Part shown: positions 6,717-16,149 of the stretch, piece by piece
Layout: every line of letters begins with the position of its first letter
Position numbering within the stretch: the first letter of the stretch is position 1
Source: Acidimicrobiia bacterium
GTDB taxonomy: Bacteria > Actinomycetota > Acidimicrobiia > ATN3 > PSLF01
NCBI GenBank assembly: GCA_040289475.1
Contig: PSLF01000001.1
Coordinates: forward strand, 131,283 to 186,844
Length of the DNA: 55,562 nucleotides
Direction: 5' to 3'
Made by a program: the position numbers and the translations under genes
Notes under the pieces: model-generated
Told to the model about the DNA's origin: nothing
The model's database searches: none
Seen by the model: the letters and a program-made list of their open reading frames with translations, nothing else

Positions 6717-9116
6717 TCAAAATCCGCTGATCCCGGCATATGCCTTCGATACCGGATAAGGAGAATGTTCTCCGAGGGAAGCACCTATAGCCCAATCGAG
6801 AATTACGACGGTCCAAGTCCCATGACTGCGAGCAACAGGGCTGGAAGATATACCTCCGCCCGCTCCAACTCGACTCGCCAGCCTTTTACCGACCAAATCA
6901 CCACACGCCTTTGCGGCCTCGGATCCCTCTGCTATTAGAACCAATCTCCAGAAAGCAGTTCCCCCCTTCGTCCACCTCCCGCAAAACGCCGCCGGGTACG
7001 CAGCAAGGCAAGCTCCTTCGGCAGCCCATGCCGCGCCAAACAGAGACGATGAAGGAACCAGGGATTCCACCCCTAGTGCGTACGGGCCGTTGTGCGCCCG
7101 TGCAGATCTATAGGCCTTGCGTAGCTCTGGAAAAGCGCTGTACACCAAAGTTCCTGGGTCGTTCAAGACGGAGTGTCCGTGGATTTGTAGAACTGCAGAG
7201 AGCTGGTCAGCGTGTGAGTGTCCGGCCCATCCCCTCTGACCCGGAGGACCACACCTAATTACTGCATACAGGCCGCTGCCTCTGTAGACATACAGCCCGG
7301 ACTGGGCGTAGCGCCAAAGTCGAGGCGCAGTTTTTGTAAGAGATACTGCGTCGATCAAATCGGCAGCGCCACACAGAGCAGTTCCGAGAAAGGAACCGAC
7401 CCCAAAAGACACTCCGAGCCCATCACTTCCGAACACCCATAACCTCTTGGACTTTTCCTCGGCGCGGTCCCATCCCTCGCCCAGAAGGCGTATGTGAGGC
7501 CAGTAAGCGAATACAGACGCGTTGTTCGGGTCGGACCGAGTGTCGAACAGGATTAGATCGCCCGTGGAAGAAGCAGGGCTTTCATCGCGTGGATCGGAAT
7601 TCAAGCATACCCACTTCCATTTAGCAGTTGGCTTGGGCCGGCAGTTACCCAGCATGGATCCTGCAACGGCAGCATCTACCGATTCTTCAAAGACGCGGTG
7701 CAACCTCGGCGTATATCCAGTCACTCGCGCCAATGCCCCTAAGGCTCCCAGCGAATAAGCTCGGTCCCACATCGACAAGTCGGACTCGGGCAATGCTAGG
7801 GAGCGCTCGAGGACGAAAAAACGTCCTCCATCGAAGTCGCCGATAGCGGGTATTCGCCCGAAATCGTCTGTGATTACGTCCACGAACTCACAAGCTTTTG
7901 CCAATCTTTCGGTGGCCTCTTCGAGTCCGACAGTGTCCGACGCCCTCCTCCATGCCACCGCAATCCCGTAAGCGGCTGCCTCTGCGGCAAAGAGGTGGTA
8001 GCCCGTCGAGCCCTCGAAGTTCGAACCGTCCTCGAAAAACTGGTTGATCACTTGCCGGCAAAGTTCGGTCGTGGCGCCTCGTAAAACGTCCCCGAAACAA
8101 AGCTTCCCCAAACGCAAAGACTCATCGAAGACGGCAGATCCAATCACCAAGCCGCAAAGCTGAACCAGATAGTGGTTGTGGGTGAGGAAGCGACGGCGAT
8201 CTGGGTTCAAGAGGCAGAAGCAAACGTGATCTGTGACGGTTTCGAAGATGGCCTCTAGCTCACCCACCCCAAACTTTGCTCCCGATGCTGAAAAAAGGCA
8301 CAGCGCAAGAGAAATGTTGGCTAGGCGAATCCCCACTTCCATCCCAGAAACCCAGTGAATCCCAAGACCTGGCGGGTTGGAGCGAGCAAAGTCCTTTACC
8401 TCTTCGACAAATTCCGCCACTAATCTCTGCTTGTCCTCGATAGCCCCGGACGCAAATGCGAGTGCCAGAAGTGGCAAGTGCTGCAAGCGGCCAAGCTCCC
8501 AGGAGATTCTCGGATCCGCACCCGGGGGGTGGTCGAGTCGCTGCGAAGAGTACCTCCTCGAATCGTCCCAGTTGTAGCCAGTGAATGGATCTCTATGCCA
8601 CGGTATAGGCTCGTAGCCGGAGAGTGCTTTTTTGTTGTGTATCTCGCGCTGGAGCGCAGTGGTCCGAGCCCTACTCGCACAACTCAGTATTCTCGCTATC
8701 TGGTGCTTGGGTAGACCGTCGTGTCTGACACCGATGAGTCCGGGCGGCACAATCTTTTCCGACACAGCTACCGGCTTCTCCCCGCCGAGATCAAAGCGGT
8801 GCTCGAGTGTCAAGAGTGCGGTCTTGCGGATCCACTCGCGGTGAGCACTCAGCTGCTTCGGATCGAGAGGGCTGTCTAACAGAGCGTCATGTCTGAAACA
8901 CTCAGCCGCTTGCGCCACGATATCGAGGAAGGAGGATTGCTTAGAGCCGCGGGATGAGTCGTTGTCATTTTGCCTCAGGAGTCGGCGCCGTCTAAAGCCC
9001 AACAATCTTGTTTCGATCAGCTTATCGAAAATGGATTCGGCAGCTGCTCGTCTGGCTAATGGGTTGTGGACGAGCGAGGCCAGGTCGTCAAGGGACGGCA
9101 ATCGATTCGGCAGCAC
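6717..9116 (-). CDS. Heparinase II/III-family protein (putative glycan lyase)
   Basis: This is a 799-residue protein of the heparinase II/III / alginate-lyase-like group. The middle part (about 200-430) matches the alpha-toroid region, with IPWHRDPFTGYNWD, LGRLQHLPLLALAF, and NHYLVQLCGLVIGSAVF. The C-terminal part has GHSHADQLSAVLQIHG followed by NDPGTLVYS and YRSARAHNGP, the His-containing signature of the family. No signal peptide is evident at the N-terminus. Such proteins recur in exopolysaccharide clusters beside asparagine synthase and the two-domain oxidoreductase, both present in this window. The start is GTG at 9116, six bases after the asnB stop, so the two are one transcript. The substrate is unknown. 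Confidence 0.82.
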   Translation of the reverse strand: MLPNRLPSLDDLASLVHNPLARRAAAESIFDKLIETRLLGFRRRRLLRQNDNDSSRGSKQSSFLDIVAQAAECFRHDALLDSPLDPKQLSAHREWIRKTALLTLEHRFDLGGEKPVAVSEKIVPPGLIGVRHDGLPKHQIARILSCASRARTTALQREIHNKKALSGYEPIPWHRDPFTGYNWDDSRRYSSQRLDHPPGADPRISWELGRLQHLPLLALAFASGAIEDKQRLVAEFVEEVKDFARSNPPGLGIHWVSGMEVGIRLANISLALCLFSASGAKFGVGELEAIFETVTDHVCFCLLNPDRRRFLTHNHYLVQLCGLVIGSAVFDESLRLGKLCFGDVLRGATTELCRQVINQFFEDGSNFEGSTGYHLFAAEAAAYGIAVAWRRASDTVGLEEATERLAKACEFVDVITDDFGRIPAIGDFDGGRFFVLERSLALPESDLSMWDRAYSLGALGALARVTGYTPRLHRVFEESVDAAVAGSMLGNCRPKPTAKWKWVCLNSDPRDESPASSTGDLILFDTRSDPNNASVFAYWPHIRLLGEGWDRAEEKSKRLWVFGSDGLGVSFGVGSFLGTALCGAADLIDAVSLTKTAPRLWRYAQSGLYVYRGSGLYAVIRCGPPGQRGWAGHSHADQLSAVLQIHGHSVLNDPGTLVYSAFPELRKAYRSARAHNGPYALGVESLVPSSSLFGAAWAAEGACLAAYPAAFCGRWTKGGTAFWRLVLIAEGSEAAKACGDLVGKRLASRVGAGGGISSSPVARSHGTWTVVILDWAIGASLGEHSPYPVSKAYAGISGF

Positions 9117-9122
9117 TAGATG

Positions 9123-11087
9123 TCAAAACCGTGTTTGAGTCTCTTCCAGCAAGGGTATCCACCGTTCAACATTTATGCTGCGAGATCCAAAATAGATATC
9201 CCACCACATAGCCAGTGCCAACAGAAGCCACACCCGCCTCTTGTCGGGGTGGTCAGCAACAGACGCGGCCGTCCCCGTCAGTACACCCGAGTGCTCGGCA
9301 AAGCGCGAGATAGCCTCGCGCGCAAGCAGCACAAATGCTGGCATCTGAAGCCATTCGGCTATAGGAACCCTGAATCCCTGTTTGCCTCGCGTTGCAATGC
9401 TCACCGGAAGCAGGTCGGACATAGCCTTTCTCAACAGATATTTGCGCTTGAGATGCCTCATACGAATGTTCTCTGGGATACCCATAACCACTTCGACGAC
9501 CTTGTGATCCAAGAACGGGACTCTGGCCTCGAGGCTAGCGGCCATTGTCATCTTGTCGACGCGCATAAGTAGCAGCTCAGGTACCCTGAACGAAAGATCG
9601 AGAAAAGACATCCATTGCAAGGGACCGTTCAGCACAGCGTTCTTCTCGAACCGCTCCCAAAAAGGCTTTATAACCTGCCAGGACGAAAGCCCCTCGGTTG
9701 CCTGACGTGCCTCTGGTGAGAGGATGCCTTGCTTCTCCCGGTCTGTGAATCCCTCTGCGCCTCCGAAGAAGGCAGGCATCCCGCGAGACATTCTTTCGAG
9801 CCACAACGCAGGTCGTACGTCTCTCGAAGATACCATTCCTCCCAAGCGGGTTCCCAGCCGAAGAAGAGGGTTGGGGAGCCATGCCCCATACCGCTGCAGC
9901 GCTAGAAGTACTTGCCAAGATCGATACCCCCCAAAGAGCTCGTCAGACCCCTCACCGAGCTGGCATACAGTAACTCCTTCATTTTTTGCAAGAGAGGAGA
10001 GGAAGTAAATCGAAGCCGCTACCGGGTCTCCTAGGGGCTCGTCGAGTTGCTCGATCATCCGGGGAAGAAATGTCAGAAAGTCGAAAGGGGAGATATCCAC
10101 TTCGTAGTGCCGAGCACCAACTTCTGACGCCATAAGGCGCGCGTGCTCGTACTCGTTTCTGTAGCTTTCGAAACTGCCAGCGTAGCCCAGCGAAAACGTC
10201 CTAATCGGCTTCGGCTCACCCTTGGCGAAAAGAGCTGCGTTGATCGAGGAATCCAGACCCCCTGACAAAAACACGCCGACGGGCACGTCTGCGACCTTGT
10301 GTAGCCTTACTGCTTCTTCTAAGGCACCCCCCACTGCCTGTTTGTACTCTTCCAAATCCAGGTCGAAGAGTGGCTTCGCAGCAGTTAGCGGATCCCACCA
10401 CCTTCTGTGACGCACCTCGCCTCGAGAAGAAACCCACAAGCTGCATCCAGGTTCTAGCTTGCTCACTCCATCGAAGACAGTTTTAGGCGCAGGTGCTACG
10501 TAAAACGTCAAGTAGTGGTAGAGCGCCTCAAGGTCTATCGCATGGGATATCCGCTGATCCTCGAGGAGCGCTTTGATCTCCGATGCAAAGACCACACGGT
10601 GGGCGTCCAGAGCGTAGTAAAGAGGCTTTATACCGAGCCTGTCCCGTACCAACCATAGAGATCTTTTGCGACTGTCCCAGATGGCGAACGCGAACATGCC
10701 TCTCAGGCGCCTCAGGCACTCCTCTCCCCACTCTTCGTACGCCCTCAAGACGACTTCGGTATCGGAGTGATCGGTCTTCCATCGATGCTTTCCCGTCGCC
10801 TCCAGCTCTCGCCTAAGCTCGGCCGCGTTGTACACCTCACCGTTGTATACCAACACAACGCTTCCGTCATCGTTGATCATGGGCTGAGATGCAGAATCGG
10901 AAAGATCCACGATCGAAAGACGACGGTGCGCTAAATGAATACCTGAGGAAAGATCACACCAGTATCCCTCAGCGTCGGGGCCTCTGTGAATCAAGCGATC
11001 CGACATCTGGCGGACGGTCTTTTCCGCGCGGTCGGCTAAGTCTCCCTTGGCTTTATCGAAGATAAGGGTCCCCGCAATACCGCACAC
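9123..11087 (-). CDS. asnB: Asparagine synthase (glutamine-hydrolysing), polysaccharide-cluster type
   Basis: This ATP-dependent amidotransferase is 654 residues long. Cys2 follows the initiator directly (MCGIAGTLIF), and HRGPDAEGYW completes the class II glutaminase site. The synthetase domain shows GVFLSGGLDSSINAAL, the PP-loop. The start is GTG at 11087 with AAAAGGGG about ten bases upstream. Paralogues in polysaccharide loci are thought to amidate sugar carboxylates or related acids, not only aspartate, so the true acceptor is open. It heads a two-gene unit with the heparinase-like gene. The 146 bases upstream, before the PhzF gene, may hold its promoter but no clear -35/-10 pair was found. 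Confidence 0.88.
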   Translation of the reverse strand: MCGIAGTLIFDKAKGDLADRAEKTVRQMSDRLIHRGPDAEGYWCDLSSGIHLAHRRLSIVDLSDSASQPMINDDGSVVLVYNGEVYNAAELRRELEATGKHRWKTDHSDTEVVLRAYEEWGEECLRRLRGMFAFAIWDSRKRSLWLVRDRLGIKPLYYALDAHRVVFASEIKALLEDQRISHAIDLEALYHYLTFYVAPAPKTVFDGVSKLEPGCSLWVSSRGEVRHRRWWDPLTAAKPLFDLDLEEYKQAVGGALEEAVRLHKVADVPVGVFLSGGLDSSINAALFAKGEPKPIRTFSLGYAGSFESYRNEYEHARLMASEVGARHYEVDISPFDFLTFLPRMIEQLDEPLGDPVAASIYFLSSLAKNEGVTVCQLGEGSDELFGGYRSWQVLLALQRYGAWLPNPLLRLGTRLGGMVSSRDVRPALWLERMSRGMPAFFGGAEGFTDREKQGILSPEARQATEGLSSWQVIKPFWERFEKNAVLNGPLQWMSFLDLSFRVPELLLMRVDKMTMAASLEARVPFLDHKVVEVVMGIPENIRMRHLKRKYLLRKAMSDLLPVSIATRGKQGFRVPIAEWLQMPAFVLLAREAISRFAEHSGVLTGTAASVADHPDKRRVWLLLALAMWWDIYFGSRSINVERWIPLLEETQTRF

Positions 11088-11233
11088 CTAGAAAGCCCCT
11101 TTTATGTTCTTGTATGGACCTGATGAGCATCGTCTATTGTGGCCCCAGTCAACGCTCAAACCGGCAACCAGTTTTTCGTTTCTTTCAGAATAGAGACTCA
11201 ATCCCAGCCAGGTGTCGGCGGCTTCGCAAATGC

Positions 11234-12055
11234 CTAGAGGATGCGGACTCGTCCCCCTAGCTCTATCCCCGACTCCCGGCGGCGGACATATAGCTTGCAC
11301 AGCCTCCCGGTCCGGTGGCCTTGAGTTACAGTGAAGTCTTGCGGGGCCATCCTCCAGTATCGAGACAAAAACGCCGCAAGCGATAACGCTGCACTCCCAG
11401 TCCCCGAGTCCTCGTCTATCCCGATCCCGGGGGCGAAAAACCGGGCGGTCACGTCGCCACCTCTTATAGCGAAGCATAGAACGCCATGAGCTGCATCCCC
11501 CAGCTCCGACAAAGCAGCCATGTCAGGATCGATCTCGAGCAGCCTTTCTGGATCGGCAAATGCCAGAATCAGGTGAGGATCCCCGTACCCTCCCTTCGCC
11601 GACGGCATCCGGGGAGATAGGTCCAAAGCATCGGCCCTCAGTGCATCCAGGATTGAAAAAATGTCTTTCGGGCCAGAAGCCAGCGGTGGTGGGGCGACCC
11701 TTATCCAGCCAAAGTCATCATTTGCCCATGCAAATGCTTCCGTAGCTGGAACTCGTATCTTCCATGGTTCCCTCAAGTTGCGTTCAGAGCAGTAGTGGGC
11801 TGCGAGCCCCACTAGCGGATGCCCTGCGAAGGACAACTCGGTCTTGGGAGCGAAGATTCTCGCCTGTAGCAATCGCCGCTTCTCCCACTCTGCTGTAGAG
11901 ACGAAGATCAGCTCGGGATGGCCTGACGCAGAAACCAGCTCCAGACATCGATCTTTCGAAAACGTGCGCACGGGATCATCGGTGTAGACAATGCCAAGCG
12001 GATTCCCGCCGCCTTCTTCAGTGCAAAACACGCTGAGGTCGGCGATCGCAGTCAC
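11234..12055 (-). CDS. PhzF-family isomerase/epimerase-like protein
   Basis: This 273-residue protein of the PhzF fold (diaminopimelate-epimerase-like) includes enzymes of phenazine synthesis and many uncharacterised isomerases. Seen: GGGNPLGIV near the N-terminus, SASGHPELIFVS with the family's catalytic-type Glu, LSFAGHPLVGLAAHY, and DEDSGTGSAALSLAAFL near the C-terminus. There are no other phenazine genes nearby, so a phenazine role is unlikely. The start is GTG at 12055, which overlaps the stop of the EtfD-like gene by 4 bases (GTGA). That arrangement indicates translational coupling to a respiratory reductase. The substrate is unknown. Confidence 0.85.
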   Translation of the reverse strand: MTAIADLSVFCTEEGGGNPLGIVYTDDPVRTFSKDRCLELVSASGHPELIFVSTAEWEKRRLLQARIFAPKTELSFAGHPLVGLAAHYCSERNLREPWKIRVPATEAFAWANDDFGWIRVAPPPLASGPKDIFSILDALRADALDLSPRMPSAKGGYGDPHLILAFADPERLLEIDPDMAALSELGDAAHGVLCFAIRGGDVTARFFAPGIGIDEDSGTGSAALSLAAFLSRYWRMAPQDFTVTQGHRTGRLCKLYVRRRESGIELGGRVRIL

Positions 12056-14226
12056 GGGTGTCGCTCTTCAGGTCTCTGCACAGCTGATTGAAGCTGAGGA
12101 AGGCCCACCCCGCTTACTGACAGGCTCAACGACTCTGCCAAAACCATCGATATGTCTCCGACCCTGACGCGTTCGCGTTTTCGCTCTTTTACGCCGTCAT
12201 CGAGCATGATCAAGCAAAACGGGCAAGCAACCGCAATTATGTCAGGATCGGTGGAGAGTGCCTCGTCTGTTCGCTCGAGATTCACCTTCTTGCCGAGCCT
12301 CTCCTCCATCCACATCCTCGCACCACCGGCACCACAACAAAAGCTCTTGGTGCGATTGCGCGGCATCTCGACGACTTCTACCCCGGCCAGCGAGCCAACA
12401 ACGCGGCGGGGTTCTTCGTAGATGTCATTGTGGCGACCCAGATAGCAAGAGTCGTGGTACACGATTTTCTTTCCTGCAAGTCCATCCCCCACTTCGAGGC
12501 GGCCCTCGTCAATCAGGTGCTGCAGGAGCTGGCTGTGGTGTATTACTTCGTACTCCCCGCCAAACTGCGGATACTCGTTTTTCATAACATTGAAGCAGTG
12601 CGGGCAGTGGACGATGATCTTCTTGACGCCCAAGGAGTTGAGAGTCTCGATGTTTTGCAGAGCCAACATTTGAAAAACGTACTCGTTTCCGGAGCGGCGC
12701 GCCGGATCGCCGGTGCACAGCTCCGTGGGGCCAAGAATGGCAAAGTCCACCCCGGCATGTTGGAGCAACACTGCCGTGGAACGAGCGACGCGCCGGTTTC
12801 TATCGTCAAAGGATCCTGCGCATCCCACCCAGTACAAGTACTCCGCATCTAAAGAACCCGAGTCGCCTACTATCTTTACCCCCAGATCCACAGCCCATTC
12901 AGCTCTGGTGTGCTGACCCATCCCCCATGGATTCGAAGAGTTTTCGAGATTCTTGTAAGCCTGCCCCAACTCGATAGGGAAATCTGACTCCATGAGAGAC
13001 AAGTAACGTCTCATGTCCAAAATCTTGTCAAGAATCTCGATTCCTACTGGACATGCCTCGTCGCACGCCCTACACGTCGTACACGACCAAATCTCTTCCG
13101 ACGTTATGCGCTCGAAAACTGAGTCGGCAGAAACCTGTATCTCCCGGTCGAGACCGGCTGGGGTCGATACGGGAAAAGCCGCTAGGCGAGCCGTTCGAGC
13201 CATCACCTCGCCCGTCTTGAGCACTATCTCCCGGGGGTCCAGCGGTTTTCCTGTGTTGTTCGCCGGACACACCGCTGTACAGCGTCCACACACGGTACAG
13301 GCGTCTGTGTCGAAGAGCTGCTTCCACGTGAATTCTTCTATGGTGTGGACGCCTACTGACTCGACCTCTTCTTCCATCAGGTTGGGCATGGGGCGCATTG
13401 CGCCTTTGGGGCGCTCTCTCTCGTGGAGGGCGAGATTTAGCGGAGAAGTCACCATGTGACGGAGCTTGGTCGTCGGCAAAAGCGCCAAAAACATCATGAA
13501 AGAAGCGAAGTGGAGTACCCACAGAGACCTGTGAAGCGACGCGAGCGCTTCGGGGGACGACGAGACAAATACTGTCTTGGCCACCAAGTAGCCGACGAAG
13601 CTCCATCTTTCGAAAGACGGATCGCCAGCGAGAGCAATACGGGCTCCCTCGACTAGGAATCCAGTGACCCCGATAGTGAACAGTGTAGTGAGAGTTATTG
13701 CGTCTTCTGGCCGGGTCTTGACGCGAAGCCTATAAGGGCGAGCTCCGTACCGTCGCGCCACCGACCAGCTCAAGCCCACGAGAAAAGAGATACCCGCAAG
13801 CTCGAGTACGAACGAGTAAGCGAGGTAGGTGTTGCCCTTCAAGAACTTCAAAGAGGCAGGTGCCAGATTGTCGATTTCCAACGTGATCGTTCCCGCGAAA
13901 AGAATCATGAAGCCGTAGTAAATGAGTGAGTGCATGAGGCCGGCGGAGCGGTCGAGCAAGAGCGTCTTCATCAACACACCGCCCGAAAACTCCCTCAAGC
14001 GACGTTGGGTCTGTCCACTCCTATCTTCGGATCGCCCCCGTGCCCAGTTGCGCAGCCTAAGCCCGAACAGATAGCTAGCCAGCCCAACAAAAACGGCGGA
14101 GGCCGCATAGAAAAGTGCTTCCAGCGCGAAAGGGATGTTCCCGAATACCTCTCGTCCTACGAATCCCTCCGAACCCCCGCCGGTCGACGCAAGGACCACC
14201 GGAGCGAAGCCGGCAAATCCACACAT
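12052..14226 (-). CDS. EtfD-like membrane Fe-S oxidoreductase (ETF:menaquinone reductase type)
   Basis: This is probably a membrane enzyme passing electrons from flavoprotein (ETF) to menaquinone, as proposed for mycobacterial EtfD. The N-terminal half has about five membrane helices (such as ALFYAASAVFVGLASYLFGL, YYGFMILFAGTITLEI and LHFASFMMFLALL). Next come two 4Fe-4S motifs, CTVCGRCTAVCP and CTTCRACDEACP. The C-terminal half carries two CCG-type cysteine-rich domains (HCPHCFNVMKN; SFCCGAGGARMW). I prefer ATG at 14226 (724 residues) because GGGAGGAG lies about ten bases upstream. A GTG at 14274 would add 16 residues but has poor spacing. No etfAB genes are in the window. Confidence 0.85.
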   Translation of the reverse strand: MCGFAGFAPVVLASTGGGSEGFVGREVFGNIPFALEALFYAASAVFVGLASYLFGLRLRNWARGRSEDRSGQTQRRLREFSGGVLMKTLLLDRSAGLMHSLIYYGFMILFAGTITLEIDNLAPASLKFLKGNTYLAYSFVLELAGISFLVGLSWSVARRYGARPYRLRVKTRPEDAITLTTLFTIGVTGFLVEGARIALAGDPSFERWSFVGYLVAKTVFVSSSPEALASLHRSLWVLHFASFMMFLALLPTTKLRHMVTSPLNLALHERERPKGAMRPMPNLMEEEVESVGVHTIEEFTWKQLFDTDACTVCGRCTAVCPANNTGKPLDPREIVLKTGEVMARTARLAAFPVSTPAGLDREIQVSADSVFERITSEEIWSCTTCRACDEACPVGIEILDKILDMRRYLSLMESDFPIELGQAYKNLENSSNPWGMGQHTRAEWAVDLGVKIVGDSGSLDAEYLYWVGCAGSFDDRNRRVARSTAVLLQHAGVDFAILGPTELCTGDPARRSGNEYVFQMLALQNIETLNSLGVKKIIVHCPHCFNVMKNEYPQFGGEYEVIHHSQLLQHLIDEGRLEVGDGLAGKKIVYHDSCYLGRHNDIYEEPRRVVGSLAGVEVVEMPRNRTKSFCCGAGGARMWMEERLGKKVNLERTDEALSTDPDIIAVACPFCLIMLDDGVKERKRERVRVGDISMVLAESLSLSVSGVGLPQLQSAVQRPEERHP

Positions 14227-14434
14227 TTCAGATCCACTCCTCCCAACCCGTGGTGCGGGCTTCAAGTCGGGCACTCAGGTTATCTACACCTCAAACACGT
14301 GTAAACTCGAAACTGCTCTAGACAAGGCTCGACAATTAGGCCCGCAACCCTTTTTGGTCGCTACGCGCACAGCACACATCGTGACGCTATGGCGTCCCTG
14401 CGGACCCTAAGATCAAAGGTGTCGGTACCTGCCT

Positions 14435-15190
14435 ATGGACACTTGCCAATTGACAGATATACACCAATACGCTGCCACAGAGCGTAGACGCCGCCCACCA
14501 CAGATCATATCTTTGGCCGCCCCTTGGATGGCGCTGGTAATAGCGTTGACGGCGTGCGGGCGCCAAGGCATGGAAAGCCAGGTAAGCGCCACCCGAGCAG
14601 ACAGGCAAGGTCCGTCCCGAGTCACTGGCAGGGTCACCGCCTCCGACACTTCGGAGCCTGTGCCATACGTGCAGGTAGTATTTTTCGATCTCGAAGGAAA
14701 TCAGGTTGGACCTCCTGGTAACACCGATCTTTCTGGCTATTACGCGGTAGAACTACCCCCGGGCCGCTACCACGGTGTCGCCAATATAGTCAATCCATCA
14801 CATCCCCTAGGCTGGAACGGGCTTTCGCCAGCCTGGACAGGGGGGCGTCCCGTAAAGAGTGCACAGGGAGTAATCGAGGTGCGTGCGGAAGAGAACAAGA
14901 CTATAGACTTCACACTTGCACGCTTGAGAAAGTGCACTGGGCGGGTCAGGGCGGAGGGCGCCTCGGCGATCCCTCCTGGATCTACACTAGCAGTCCTAGA
15001 CGCCGCTACCGGTGAACACTTCGCGCAGGTTTCTATAGACACCTCGGGTGCTTACGAAATCCTGGTACCTGACGGAGAGTGGTCGTTGGCGGTGACTGTC
15101 CCAGGATTCGTCCAGAAGACCATGTCAAAAGTGGTCGTCTATGGCGGGCCCGCTAATTTTCCTGAGCAAGCCGTGATACCGGTCTATTGA
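14435..15190 (+). CDS. Predicted lipoprotein with a carboxypeptidase-regulatory-like fold
   Basis: This is a 251-residue exported protein. After an unusually long N-region with RRRR, a hydrophobic stretch ends in a lipobox ALTAC, with Cys41 as the lipidation site. The mature part looks like repeated beta-sandwich regulatory domains: SRVTGRVTASDTSEPVPYVQV, DLSGYYAVELPPGRYHGVA, then CTGRVRAEG and DTSGAYEILVPDGEWSLAV. Such domains often bind or scaffold in the envelope. It is the first gene of a run of five with overlapping ends, leading to a flippase and glycosyltransferase, so a role in polysaccharide assembly is inferred. The exact start is uncertain. Confidence 0.7.
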   Translation: MDTCQLTDIHQYAATERRRRPPQIISLAAPWMALVIALTACGRQGMESQVSATRADRQGPSRVTGRVTASDTSEPVPYVQVVFFDLEGNQVGPPGNTDLSGYYAVELPPGRYHGVANIVNPSHPLGWNGLSPAWTGGRPVKSAQGVIEVRAEENKTIDFTLARLRKCTGRVRAEGASAIPPGSTLAVLDAATGEHFAQVSIDTSGAYEILVPDGEWSLAVTVPGFVQKTMSKVVVYGGPANFPEQAVIPVY

Positions 15191-16149
15191 GGCGGTTTTT
15201 TTATAGCTCCAGAGTTAGAAGTATCTCGCCGGCACTGAGGTCTCATCGGACTCTCAAGATCGCTGTTTTGACGTTGCTCGCCCTCGTCAGCTCTGCCTGC
15301 CGTCCCGTCAATCCCCCGAACGCCCTCACCGCAATGCTGAGGGCGGTGCCCCTCATGGGAGAAGGTCCCGTGGCGGCGGTGCGTTTTTTCGACTTCTCTC
15401 AGACCCGCAAAGATCTACGTATATCCGCCAGAGGAGACACCAGCCCTCTCCCATTCGCTCTCAAGCAAGCCGCTGAGCGCATCCTAGACTCTCCGCTCGG
15501 TAAGGGGGATCTCTTCGATGTGCAGCAGTTAGAGGCCGTCTTGGAGGTCACCCCGACAGGAGCGACGCCACTTTTCATGATCGTCGGCTCTTTCGACAGC
15601 ACCCGTGCGAGAGAGCTTGCAGACTCGTGGGGTTGGCCAAAAACGCGATCGGGGCTGTTTGAGTTGTACCACGCACCAGACGGCTCTGGGGTTGGAGTCG
15701 GCCCCCGACGTCTAGTGTTTTCGCAATCTTTCGCGACTGCCGCTGCCGTAACTGAATTTCGCGGAGGACCGGGGTCGCTATTGGCCCTCGATGGATTGTC
15801 GTCTTTATCGATCTCAGCAGGCAGGCCAGCAGCCATCGCTGTTGCCCCCCCGGCCAAAGGGTGTCTCGAGCCCCGCTGGATGGCAGTCGCACTCAAGTAC
15901 TTGCCAGGCTCTTCGCCTACCGCTGCTTTTGTCGTCCAGTACAAGGACATGGACACCGCCGCCGCCTCTAAAAAGCACGTCCAAGCCGGTCTAGCCTCCT
16001 ATCTTCACGGGGGCCCTTCTAGAATCGAAGTTGTCGACGTGCGTCGAGATTCGACCGTCGCCTCAGTGTCTTCGGACGATACCGGGGCAGCCGAATTGTT
16101 ACGCGCTGTATACAGGGGATCACAACTCGAAAGAGCCCTCGAATGCTAA
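15187..16149 (+). CDS. Predicted lipoprotein of unknown family
   Basis: This 320-residue exported protein has a basic N-region, a hydrophobic core (IAVLTLLALV) and lipobox SSAC with Cys38. The remainder shows no domain I recognise. It has alternating hydrophobic strands, such as GPVAAVRFFDFSQ and GATPLFMIVGSFDSTRARELAD, and a C-terminal RVYRGSQ-like end. The start is TTG at 15187, overlapping the previous stop by 4 bases (TTGA). Its 3' end overlaps the cytidylyltransferase start by 7 bases. Coupling to lipoprotein and sugar-nucleotide genes suggests a surface role in the same pathway; no catalytic motif was seen. Confidence 0.7.
   Translation: MRRFFYSSRVRSISPALRSHRTLKIAVLTLLALVSSACRPVNPPNALTAMLRAVPLMGEGPVAAVRFFDFSQTRKDLRISARGDTSPLPFALKQAAERILDSPLGKGDLFDVQQLEAVLEVTPTGATPLFMIVGSFDSTRARELADSWGWPKTRSGLFELYHAPDGSGVGVGPRRLVFSQSFATAAAVTEFRGGPGSLLALDGLSSLSISAGRPAAIAVAPPAKGCLEPRWMAVALKYLPGSSPTAAFVVQYKDMDTAAASKKHVQAGLASYLHGGPSRIEVVDVRRDSTVASVSSDDTGAAELLRAVYRGSQLERALEC

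Noticed and set aside
11234-12055. Phenazine biosynthesis
   Set aside because: Only the PhzF fold is present; no phzA-G partners are in the window.
14295-14302. ACACGTGT palindrome between the EtfD-like and lipoprotein genes
   Set aside because: Only 8 bases long with no flanking symmetry; such words occur by chance.
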